Shown here in pieces: positions 35,517 to 43,923 of a stretch of 64,000 bases of DNA (positions are counted from its first letter, which is position 1; the number at the start of each line of letters is the position of its first letter). The stretch is from Amphibacillus jilinensis Y1 (GTDB taxonomy: Bacteria > Bacillota > Bacilli > Bacillales > Amphibacillaceae). Location: positions 124,124 through 188,123 of the forward strand of contig NZ_JH976439.1 in NCBI RefSeq assembly GCF_000306965.1, read 5' to 3'. Both the position numbers and the translations under genes were made by a program. Below the pieces are notes generated by a model, which saw only the letters and a program-made list of their open reading frames with translations, made no database searches and had not been told where the DNA came from.

Positions 35517-37292
35517 TCACAGCTCCAATACGCTGTACTTTCCATAATACAACTGGTTCTTGCCTCTGTAATATTCGATCAATAATCTTACAACAACGTC
35601 TGATTTGGAATTGCTGAGTAGATTCCGCAATTTCAGACAGGAGCTTTTTAGTACGGGGTAGTTTATCAGGTGTTTCTCCAAGTTTGATAATATTCCAAGT
35701 CGTTTTCCAACAATCGAGATTGTAATCCGGATAGGTTTACCTAGTTCAATTAGTTCTTTGTAAAGTTTTTTCACCATAGAGCAGTATTCATGGTCACGTA
35801 AGGCCCAATCGACAATTACTTGATTATTTTTTCTCTCCTGGATTGTAGGCAACTGTTCAAACAGCCATTCTTTATCGCGACGATACAAGTACATATACTC
35901 TTTTGGGAAACACTTACGAATTTGTGTTCTTGAACAACTTGGGTATTGCCGTATTCCTTTTAATAATTGCTTTCGATAAATTAGCAACGTCGAAGGAATA
36001 TCATTTTCTGATAATCTTTCAATTTTTATCTCTGAAGAAAGATATTTTTTTACCGTTTTCGAATCTACATCAAGCATTTTAGCTAATGTTCTTGTACTGT
36101 ACGTCCCTTCGGCTTCTAGCTCACGTAGTTTAGCCTTCCAGATGTCTCCAAACGCTTTTATACGTCCAATACGATATTTATCTTCAGATAATCTATCAGG
36201 ACCCTTTCTAGCATAAATAAAGCCACAAGAGCATTCAAACGTGCCAATGGGTGCATTTGATTTAAAATCCCTTGTAACATTTACTTCATGAATCACAAAT
36301 TCCTTATAATGATTAGCTGCTTTATTTAAACAAGGCCATGGGCCACTACCGAAGGGACCTGTATCAGCTTCAATTTGTAAAAAGGACTCAACATCTTGTT
36401 CTAAGAAATAAAGCATAAGCAAATGACGGAAAGGATGTACATGACGTTTTAGATTGCGTGTAATGACCTTCAGCCAATTGTATTCATCATTTACGTTGAT
36501 TGCTGACTCATACTTATCTAAAAATCCTTTTGGAAACTTTGATCGAAATACCTTGTATAGCTCATTTTGCCTAAGTCGATTAGAAGTTGTTACTAAATTA
36601 CGCTCTCGTAAAAGAGCACGATATTTAAGATTAATAGATTCTCTTGAAAATTGTTGTATTGGAACTTGCAGGAGTTGATGGCCCATCTTTGCTAAAGCGA
36701 TTTGAATGGCTACAAACTCCTTTGGTTCAACTTCTTGGATCATCGATAAGTTCATTAGTTTTTTATCAAATCGAATAAACTCAATTCTACTCTGCTTTGA
36801 AAAATCGATAGGATACTTCTTTAATTTTTGTTCATGATATGCGCAGAAATCAATCCCTTGTAACTGATGCTCACGGTGAATATAGGGTTCTCCATGTTGC
36901 TCAATATCATTAGTTGCGCACTCTGGGCAATAAAAGAGACCATCCTTTTTACAAATACCTCCTGCGACCATTCCTAGCCTGGTATAAAGTCCTTGTCCGT
37001 CTCCTTGAAAATCTTGTAGAAGTTCTTCCTGACGGTGCTTGGAAAGAAACGGAGCATAGTAAGGGTAAATTGTATGGTAAGCTAATAGAGATTCAATAGA
37101 ATAGTTGGAACCTAATTGCTCAACTAGTACAGAAAAATGGCTGCCAATCTCTACACTTGGTATAACAGAACGACTTTGAAATACTTCTTCCAACGTATCT
37201 TTGCAATCAATATTCCCACTGTAACAGTGATAGCGTGCGACCGCCGAATAAATCAATTCATCTGGATATGGATCAGTAAAGAATGGCAGCAT
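35517..37292 (-). CDS. tnsD: TnsD/TniQ glmS-site targeting protein
   Basis: The 591-residue protein opens with the TniQ signature FFTDPYPDELIYSAVARYH. A zinc-binding cluster follows: CPECATNDIEQHGEP and H..GIDFCAYH near residues 125-155. The C-terminal half has helix-turn-helix repeats: STRTLAKMLDVDSKTVKKYL and a terminal ITISIVGKRLGILSNLEKHL. TnsD of Tn7 binds the 3' end of glmS and recruits TnsC. The element here lies exactly 24 bp beyond a glmS stop, which fits. A decayed 3' copy is at 6495-6730. Confidence 0.92.
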   Translation of the reverse strand: MLPFFTDPYPDELIYSAVARYHCYSGNIDCKDTLEEVFQSRSVIPSVEIGSHFSVLVEQLGSNYSIESLLAYHTIYPYYAPFLSKHRQEELLQDFQGDGQGLYTRLGMVAGGICKKDGLFYCPECATNDIEQHGEPYIHREHQLQGIDFCAYHEQKLKKYPIDFSKQSRIEFIRFDKKLMNLSMIQEVEPKEFVAIQIALAKMGHQLLQVPIQQFSRESINLKYRALLRERNLVTTSNRLRQNELYKVFRSKFPKGFLDKYESAINVNDEYNWLKVITRNLKRHVHPFRHLLMLYFLEQDVESFLQIEADTGPFGSGPWPCLNKAANHYKEFVIHEVNVTRDFKSNAPIGTFECSCGFIYARKGPDRLSEDKYRIGRIKAFGDIWKAKLRELEAEGTYSTRTLAKMLDVDSKTVKKYLSSEIKIERLSENDIPSTLLIYRKQLLKGIRQYPSCSRTQIRKCFPKEYMYLYRRDKEWLFEQLPTIQERKNNQVIVDWALRDHEYCSMVKKLYKELIELGKPIRITISIVGKRLGILSNLEKHLINYPVLKSSCLKLRNLLSNSKSDVVVRLLIEYYRGKNQLYYGKYSVLEL

Positions 37293-37303
37293 GTAATTTC
37301 CTC

Positions 37304-37686
37304 CTAGTAGAATTCCTCCAAAGGATTTTTAATGTATCCATTTGCTTTTAATAATTCATAAGGGTGTTGCTTTTTGTCTAACGCTTGCTTTCTTAGCTTT
37401 AGCAATGGTAGAATCTTTTCATTTTTTGCTTTTGCCTTTGTTTTTTGATCTTTCTTTTGTTGATTTAACACAATCGCCTGCTGAATCACATCTGCTTTAA
37501 GCTGATTAAATTCAGTATCAAGTGGATTTCCCTCAACTATATTTTGTGCAAGCTTTTTAATATCGTTTTCTTTCAAACTATCAAAAATACCAAGGGCTGC
37601 TACTTCAACACTTAAGTTCCCAATCATGTCTTGACGTTTATACTCGATTGTATTTTGACGCTCCCTCAATAAATTAATATATTCTT
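37304..37686 (-). pseudogene. tnsC: tnsC, 3' part separated by IS110 insertion
   Basis: This frame supplies the missing C-terminus of TnsC. Reading upstream of the TTG at 37669 gives EYINLLRERQNTIEYK. It joins in register to the end of the 5' part (RIQEAFKE) if the inserted element is removed. The combined protein would be about 570 residues, close to Tn7 TnsC (555). In Tn7 the TnsC C-terminus contacts TnsA and TnsB, so loss matters. Independent translation from TTG is possible, but there is no good ribosome binding site. Confidence 0.75.
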
Positions 37687-37699
37687 AGAATTTCAACGC

Positions 37700-38050
37700 T
37701 TTACTTCTTATTTCTCTTGATTACTTGAAGCTCACGCCAGGTGCACTTACTATTGTTTCTAAATTATAATAAATATGGAATTTAGATGACATACGTCGGA
37801 CAAGGTAACGGACTTTTTTCCATTAAATGGTTAATAACGTATGATCGCACAATGGATCTCCACTTTCACATGGCGGTGGACCCTCCCACGTCTCTCGGCG
37901 TCAATGCGCGTAAATTCCTTCGTTCGACCTGACCATGGTGGAGGCCGGAAATGCTCCTTTAGTGGGTCGTTGCCCTGATGGATGTAATAACGACCGGCTT
38001 CTCCGTGCTTCAATTGTCAAAAGTTTGATTGTAAAACGATGGTACTGTTT
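37700..38050 (-). ncRNA. Putative bridge RNA region of the IS110 element
   Basis: The non-coding DNA downstream of the transposase is markedly richer in GC than its surroundings and contains several short self-complementary stretches (for example GGTGGA/TCCACC-type pairs). Blocks of it recur without any transposase at 23449-23560. IS110-family elements are known to encode a bridge RNA in a non-coding end; the exact transcript limits and loops cannot be fixed by eye. Confidence 0.5.
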
Positions 38051-38054
38051 TTTG

Positions 38055-39341
38055 TTATGCTGCTTCCGGTGTGTCTGAAATCATTGGGATATCCCGAATC
38101 ATTTGTTCTTCACTGAATGTGCAGTTTCGTGTACCTATTAAGAAAAAGATCTTAATTAATTTCCTGCTTAATGCGATAAAAGATTGCTTTCCTGACAATG
38201 GATTGGTCGTTCGATAGCGATAATAATGGTGTAGTTGTTTAAAACCATCATTGTGTAATGATAAGGGTCTGGCCACTTGATACAATAAGTTTCGCAGTCT
38301 TTTACGTCCTCGTTTGGTGATAGTTGTCTGACCCTTGAAGTAACCTGATTGGTTCAACTTTAAATTTAATCCCGCTAATTTAATGATTTGGCGTGGATCT
38401 TGATAATTCGATAAATCACCAACTTCTGCGAAAAAACCAGCAACAGTAATGGCGCTGACACCTTTGATCGCCATCATCTCTTCAGAACCAGGGATGTGAA
38501 GAACGAGTTCTTTTAGTTGTGCTTCGAGAGCGATTAGTCGTTCTTCCAACGCCTGATACTGATCAAGAAGATAACGAATCTCTTGGCGTCCCATTTGTAA
38601 TCCTACTTGAAGGCCCACGCTATTTTCTGCTACTTCTTTTAAGGCCTGAATACGTTTGATTCCCACTGCCCGTGTTGCAGCCTGTTTGACTTCCATCAGT
38701 AAGGTTTCTTCAGATGCCGCTCGAATATCTTCTGGCAAATAACCCTTATCTAGTAAATGGAAGGCAGCTTTTCCTGTCCAATCTTTAAAGACCGTCAGAA
38801 ACTCTGGGAAATAGCGATCTAATGCATTATGCATTTGCGCTTTAATCGACGCTATATCCTCTTGAATCATGTCATAGAGCTTCATACCTTCTCGCAATTC
38901 CGCATAAACATCCTCTGGTAACGTTGGTTCGTGGTAACGACCGTCACGCATGACCTGTGCGATGACTTTCGCATCTTTTGTGTCATTCTTCGTTGGAGAA
39001 TCGTCGTCCATTTCCTTGAACCGCTTTACCTTCATCGGATTGACAACCACCACGGAAATGTCTCGCGCCTTCAAATAATAGGCTAGATTAAGCCAATAGT
39101 GGCCAGTAGGTTCCATACCAATTAGTAAATTAGGTCGGTCATGTTGCTCGGACAGGTTTTTGGCCCATTCTATCAACGCTAAGAACCCTTGATAAGAATT
39201 GGTGAATACCAGTCGTTTCACCAGATCTCGACCACGATCATCTATTGCCCGTGCTACATGTTTGTGTTTGGCTACATCAACCCCAATGATCAAGCTTTGC
39301 TCGTTGACTTGTGCTATTCGTTTATTTTGTGTAAAATCCAT
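38055..39341 (-). CDS. IS110-family transposase (DEDD recombinase)
   Basis: The 428-residue protein has an N-terminal RuvC-like DEDD domain (IIGVDVAKHKH with the first Asp, GMEPTGHYW with the Glu, DDDSPTKNDTKDAKVIA with the Asp pair), a coiled-coil middle and a C-terminal Tnp2 domain with the catalytic serine region (GSEEMMAIKGVSAITVAGF, LAGLNLKLNQSG). It looks intact. The leader upstream of its start (39342-39472) is short. Confidence 0.94.
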   Translation of the reverse strand: MDFTQNKRIAQVNEQSLIIGVDVAKHKHVARAIDDRGRDLVKRLVFTNSYQGFLALIEWAKNLSEQHDRPNLLIGMEPTGHYWLNLAYYLKARDISVVVVNPMKVKRFKEMDDDSPTKNDTKDAKVIAQVMRDGRYHEPTLPEDVYAELREGMKLYDMIQEDIASIKAQMHNALDRYFPEFLTVFKDWTGKAAFHLLDKGYLPEDIRAASEETLLMEVKQAATRAVGIKRIQALKEVAENSVGLQVGLQMGRQEIRYLLDQYQALEERLIALEAQLKELVLHIPGSEEMMAIKGVSAITVAGFFAEVGDLSNYQDPRQIIKLAGLNLKLNQSGYFKGQTTITKRGRKRLRNLLYQVARPLSLHNDGFKQLHHYYRYRTTNPLSGKQSFIALSRKLIKIFFLIGTRNCTFSEEQMIRDIPMISDTPEAA

Positions 39342-39444
39342 ATTAGAAGTCCTCCTTCGGTACTTAATTCGAGGTCATGCATGACACTCTCTATCGTACC
39401 AGGGGGACTTTTTTTATGCATTTGTCAGATTCGGCGATTATCCT

Positions 39445-40806
39445 TCAAATTTTCTTATTACAGGAATGCTCTTTAAATGCTTCTTGAATACGTCCTGTCA
39501 TTTCAGTATTTCGTTTGTGATTCAGCATGACTTCATCCAAGTTGATCATAATATCTTCATATTTCATCATATCGGCAAAATTGTTCGTCCGAATAGCTGT
39601 CATCATTGGTTGAATCGTTTGCATATCTTCCCTAGCAGTCTTTTTTAACACTTTTGGTGTAATGATTTCAGCCTGGTTGTCCTCATCAAATAATACTCGT
39701 TCTTGCGCTAGAATAAATAGGTTCACGGCAACAGCAGTAATCCCTTGGCATTCATAATAAAATGCCTTCTTTGTCTCCTCTGTAAGCTCAGAATGAGTTT
39801 TTAAACACTGTAATTCCCAAAGTGTCTCTAGGAAAAACTCCCACTCTTCATTATTTTCGTCCATACGATCCCAAATAATAGCTCCATCACTTGCTGCCCG
39901 TCTTGCCTGTCTGAAGTTTCCTTTGAATAGTTTTTGTGCTTTAGAAGTGCCGATTAAAACCGTAGGAATGCCAACTGTATTAGACAGTGTCACAAAAAAA
40001 TTCAACATTTCTTCCTGTTCATTTTTGGAATGTAGTAAGTGCTGGATTTCATCAATTACTAGAACACCGATGCCGTACATACTTGCTAACGATGTCATGT
40101 GCAATAACATTGTCGATGTCACACGGTTCAAATAACCGTACTTTTCTAAATATCGAGTGCCTAGTAAATCATCAATTGCTTTGAAAAAGCTTTTGCAAAG
40201 TGTAGATAAACTTCCGTCATACGGGCAGTCAATTTTAAGCCAAACAATTTGAGTTCGATTAAACGGTTGTCCTTTGTATTCTTCATGCTTGATCACTTGT
40301 GGATACATAAGCAAAAGACGTTCAATTGCTGTGGTTTTACCAATTCCAGAAATACCGATAATGGATAAACTATCGGCAGTTGAACGAATATAATTTAGTC
40401 GTTCATCTATATATTTGTGAGCTGTTTCCTCTTCTTCACGCAATTCATGCAGCACCCGAACACGCTCTAGAAATGTTCTATCTAATGGATTTCGCGCCAA
40501 GTAACCTCTCCGAATCAATGTAGACAATCGACGTTCTACCTCGAAATGAATCGGTAACGGCTGGATAAAATTCCTTACACGTTTTAAGACGTGATATCGA
40601 ATATTTGTTTGACTTAACTTATCTTGCTCACTAATTCGTGGAGTCACCATAAATCGTTCTAGCACATCATCCTCATTAAATATAGGTGGAAGAGCTTCGA
40701 TGAAAGGATTATTGGTATATTCATTTAAAAGTTGCTCCTTATAGACAGCGTTCTCAAAATCGCCTTTTAAGACAATCATGTCATTTGTCTTTCCCAAATT
40801 CCTCAT
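39445..40806 (-). pseudogene. tnsC: tnsC, 5' part (AAA+ regulator) truncated by IS110
   Basis: The AAA+ ATPase regulator of Tn7 transposition has Walker A GISGIGKTT near residue 153, Walker B VLVIDEIQHLL near 255 and sensor TVLIGTSK. The natural sequence ends at RIQEAFKE; the last about 8 codons up to the stop at 39445 come from the inserted IS110 element. The ATPase core is complete, but about 125 C-terminal residues are displaced to 37304-37686. The start overlaps tnsB by 26 bp, as in other tns operons. Confidence 0.88.
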
Positions 40807-42937
40807 CTCGCTTCTTCTTTAGTTTCTCCATTAGACGTGAGCCTGATTTCTTAGGTAGTGTTTCATCAATCTTCTCTTTTGTAACAAAGTCGATTACATC
40901 AACTGCTTCACTAACCTTATTAGGTGATAAATCAAACTTTTCAGCTTCACGATTTAACTGTTTTTCAACATCCTTATTTTCACGAATAGCTGCTATTTTA
41001 GCTTTCTTACTAGTTGGCTGATTGAAAGATTCCTTTTTGTTCTTCACGGCTTTTTTTATAATCTCTTCCAATACTGCATCAGTATTTACCGTAAACTGAA
41101 TTTGATTTGTTCGTTCCATTTCTTCTAGTTCATTCCGAAGTTGTTGCTGAAAGACAACTTCTTCCAAGAAGTCACCTTTATATTGCTGACTAGGCTCTAA
41201 TAAAATACACGTCTCAAAATCTATTCCGTTATCGTGGGAAATATAGATTTTTTCAATATGTCGTGGATCATAAACGATTTCTAGACTTCTATTTTTCAAC
41301 TTTAAATACCATTGCTCTTCAATCGCTTGACGAGAACCATAAAGAAGATTTTTAAACTTAATTCCAGCTCTTGAAATTGTCGCTTTCCCACGTGGAAGCA
41401 CGTTCAGACGAAGAATATTTCGATCAACTGTTCTTAACCTTCCTTTGCGATTTTGAATACCCCAATTCCATAAATTAATCGGCGTTGGCACTAGTCCATC
41501 AGCTACCATTTCTTTTTCAACAGGATATTTATCAATGACCTTTTGGTTATGATGAAGCGCCATTGTAATAATTAGAGATGTAAATTCCTTTAAATTCAGC
41601 GTAGCATTTAAGCGATAATCTTGATCGCCCCGTTCTCGATATTCCTTTTGAATTGCCCCAGGAGCTTTTTGCTTTACCTTCCCATTAAACGTACGGAATT
41701 TCCTTTCAACAATCCCTTTCAAATCACCCCTATAAGCCGTAGTATTCTCGATTTTAATGTTAAGATTGTTAATTAAATTCTCTACCGAATAGCCTTCAAA
41801 CTCACCTCGGTCAGCAATAATAATTTCGGGTAAATGATGTGTTGGCCAATGCTCAGGAGGAATATCAATTCCATATTGCTTACAAAATTCTACTTTATCT
41901 GCGACCATATTATCTAAAGCCATCATTGCACCGAGCCACGACGGGCCTTCTAGTCCAACATAAAGGCCTGTAATAATACGTGAATATACATCAAGTACTG
42001 CATAAATAACTGGTCGCCCAATTACTTTATTTACGTCAAGAGAACTAACCAAGTAGATGTCTGCAATGGTAGCGTCAATTTGAAATCTAGTACCAGGACC
42101 ATTTGTTTCTGATTTAGAGTCACTTAAAATCGGACGATGCTTCAACTCATATTCTTTCGTGCTTTTACGGAAATGGATATCTTTTTTCGGGTCTTCAAGC
42201 TTTTTAAACCAGTAGTAAAACTGATTGTAAGAAGGAATACGGCTAACATCCCATATGTGATATTTCATTTCTCCATTTTCTTTATATCGATCAGAATAGA
42301 AATCACGCAGGATAAAATGATAAACATCTTTCAACGAATAATTGTTTGAAGCACGATAGTATTTATTAATTGCAAGCTCAAATTGCACTTTCACTTCATC
42401 AGTAATATTAATACCAACCTGATATTCATTGGCTATATTCACTTTTCTAGGACGACCTACTTTTTCTTTTGTTAAATCTTTTGCTTTTCCTTTGCCTCCT
42501 GAATTTGAGTAATCGGGTAATAAAGCATTCTTGGTCATACCTCGCTGCCAATAACGACTTAATAACTTTTTTATCTTAAACGGACTTAGATTAGTCTTTT
42601 CTGCAATCTCTCGTATTTTCTTTTCTCTGCCTTGCTTTTGAAGCAGCATCTCCATATGTTGCAAACAATGTTGTTGAATGATTTCCCAGTCTTCTTCACG
42701 TTTACGGATTTGTACTTCTGTTAAATCAATATCTGAAACAACTTTTGCATATGGATCACTAACAACGATTAGTTCACTTTGCTGAATTTCCGTTGCTAGG
42801 TTTGAATATATTTCTTTCTTAGGCATCGAACTTGTCGCATCAATATTTACAATAAAAACATGAGGTTCTTCCATTTCGATAATACGTATTCGCTTAGAAT
42901 CGGCAGTATATTGAAGCACTTGATTAATATAAATCAT
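40781..42937 (-). CDS. tnsB: TnsB transposase (DDE)
   Basis: The 718-residue DDE transposase compares with Tn7 TnsB (702). It has N-terminal DNA-binding helices, the catalytic triad in RFQIDATIADIYLV (Asp, about residue 290), EIIIADRGEFEG (Asp, about 373) and GIVERKFRTFNGK (Glu, about 408), a C-terminal barrel, and a charged tail that normally contacts TnsC. It would bind the three left-end and four right-end sites described elsewhere. The start overlaps the tnsA stop by 4 bp. A decayed second copy is at 3795-4010. Confidence 0.95.
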   Translation of the reverse strand: MIYINQVLQYTADSKRIRIIEMEEPHVFIVNIDATSSMPKKEIYSNLATEIQQSELIVVSDPYAKVVSDIDLTEVQIRKREEDWEIIQQHCLQHMEMLLQKQGREKKIREIAEKTNLSPFKIKKLLSRYWQRGMTKNALLPDYSNSGGKGKAKDLTKEKVGRPRKVNIANEYQVGINITDEVKVQFELAINKYYRASNNYSLKDVYHFILRDFYSDRYKENGEMKYHIWDVSRIPSYNQFYYWFKKLEDPKKDIHFRKSTKEYELKHRPILSDSKSETNGPGTRFQIDATIADIYLVSSLDVNKVIGRPVIYAVLDVYSRIITGLYVGLEGPSWLGAMMALDNMVADKVEFCKQYGIDIPPEHWPTHHLPEIIIADRGEFEGYSVENLINNLNIKIENTTAYRGDLKGIVERKFRTFNGKVKQKAPGAIQKEYRERGDQDYRLNATLNLKEFTSLIITMALHHNQKVIDKYPVEKEMVADGLVPTPINLWNWGIQNRKGRLRTVDRNILRLNVLPRGKATISRAGIKFKNLLYGSRQAIEEQWYLKLKNRSLEIVYDPRHIEKIYISHDNGIDFETCILLEPSQQYKGDFLEEVVFQQQLRNELEEMERTNQIQFTVNTDAVLEEIIKKAVKNKKESFNQPTSKKAKIAAIRENKDVEKQLNREAEKFDLSPNKVSEAVDVIDFVTKEKIDETLPKKSGSRLMEKLKKKRDEEFGKDK

Positions 42938-43773
42938 CCGTATTTCACCTTTTTCAGTTTGCTTTCATCAATGGATTTGATATCAATTTGTTGCTCTAAA
43001 TTTAACGGTTTAAGCATGTCAATAACGATGATTTTTTGAGCAAGCAAATGATAAAAGAGTGTTACACCACTCCCAAAAGGTAAATGGGTATCGGTATCAA
43101 ATTCATTCGTAATTGTATGGATATTTTGTTTGTTATTTAGTAGCCTTTGCATTAAAGATAAGGATAAATCTTCAATATGCGGTGAACTCATTTCCTGGAA
43201 TATATCATAATCTCGAATGTCATAATAATCATGAATGTAGCCAATGTTTCGTGCCATTGTTTTAGATATCTCTTCCTCTGTAACAATGGTCCAATCTATA
43301 TCCTTCCGTTGCCAATACTCTCTTTCAATCTCAAATTTTTCAAGTACACGTTCCTTCAGTAATTCATCCTTCATTTTGATTGTACGAGCTACTTCAAACA
43401 CACTTTGTCCCAGATCAACTATTAATAAAAAATCCGTTGACATCACAATCGGATCACCAGTTTTAGGTTCAGTAGGATGTTTTATACCTAACTCATCTGC
43501 AATGACTATTGTTTCTTCCAACGGCAATAAAGGAAATTGTTCTCGAATGTCAATAACACCATCTGAATATTCAGTTAAATAAAAGTAGTTTCGTTCCAAA
43601 TCTGACAAAAATTCATGTTGCCTATTTGTTTTTATTCCTTTTAACCGAGTAGAACGGCCCAATGATGATACATCTTGAATATTTAGCCATGGTTTATAAT
43701 CTGTACCAATACCAGAGCCTCTACCTTCTTTAATCCATTTCTCAATTTTAGATGTTCTTTTTCTTTTCGACAT
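42934..43773 (-). CDS. tnsA: TnsA endonuclease
   Basis: The 279-residue protein is close to Tn7 TnsA (273). Catalytic-core positions are visible in IDIREQFPLLP (Glu), MSTDFLLIVD (Asp) and TIKMKDEL (Lys), the restriction-endonuclease-like fold that cuts the 5' strands. The Gln that precedes the Lys by two residues in Tn7 is Lys here. The N-terminus MSKRKRTSK is basic. Translation starts immediately after a hairpin that contains its ribosome binding site (43780-43809). It is the first gene of tnsABC. Confidence 0.94.
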   Translation of the reverse strand: MSKRKRTSKIEKWIKEGRGSGIGTDYKPWLNIQDVSSLGRSTRLKGIKTNRQHEFLSDLERNYFYLTEYSDGVIDIREQFPLLPLEETIVIADELGIKHPTEPKTGDPIVMSTDFLLIVDLGQSVFEVARTIKMKDELLKERVLEKFEIEREYWQRKDIDWTIVTEEEISKTMARNIGYIHDYYDIRDYDIFQEMSSPHIEDLSLSLMQRLLNNKQNIHTITNEFDTDTHLPFGSGVTLFYHLLAQKIIVIDMLKPLNLEQQIDIKSIDESKLKKVKYG

Positions 43774-43775
43774 AA

Positions 43776-43899
43776 AAACACCCCTTTAGATAATCATATC
43801 TAAAGGGGTAAAACAGTGCAACTTTTTTATAAACGATTCGACTTTTTTCAAAACGGTTTAACTTTTTTATAAACGGTGCAACTTTATTTCAAACCTACA
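43776..43899 (-). repeat. Tn7-like right end, intact
   Basis: Four contiguous TnsB-type sites read GTGCAACTTTTTTATAAA, ATTCGACTTTTTTCAAAA, GTTTAACTTTTTTATAAA and GTGCAACTTTATTTCAAA, then the terminus CTACA at 43899. Canonical Tn7 right ends also have four abutting sites. The next 24 bp lead to the glmS stop. Confidence 0.88.
43780..43809 (-). promoter_or_regulatory. Right-end hairpin that includes the tnsA ribosome binding site
   Basis: ACCCCTTTAGAT and its exact inverse flank a 6-base loop. On the minus strand the distal arm AAAGGGGT is the only ribosome binding site for tnsA and is followed by GTTTTT and then ATG. The structure can therefore act as a terminator for glmS read-through and as a block on tnsA translation. 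Homologous hairpins in the two other right ends keep pairing with different bases (CCCCTTTGG/CCAAAGGGG at about 4305-4330). Confidence 0.7.
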
Positions 43900-43923
43900 A
43901 ATACATATTTGAAACTTAATGGC
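43900..43923. other. attTn7-type insertion site downstream of glmS
   Basis: This is the 24 bp between the transposon terminus and the glmS stop codon, the same spacing as Tn7 in Escherichia coli. The first five bases, AATAC, would be the target duplication. The best match next to a left end is AACAC before 23726. Confidence 0.8.

Larger units (their letters stand above)
37687..39472 (-). mobile_element. IS110-family element inserted in tnsC
   Basis: About 1.79 kb with one transposase gene, about 130 bp of leader and about 370 bp of downstream non-coding DNA. The boundaries were deduced by restoring the tnsC frame: the left flank ends ATATTCTT and the right flank resumes TTTAAATGC. There are no terminal inverted repeats and no clear target duplication, as usual for IS110. 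A long downstream non-coding end suggests the IS1111 subgroup. Confidence 0.75.

Noticed and set aside
37831..38013. 60-codon minus-strand frame after the IS110 transposase
   Set aside because: It lies in the structured non-coding end of the element. The related block at 23449-23560 keeps the nucleotide blocks but not this frame.
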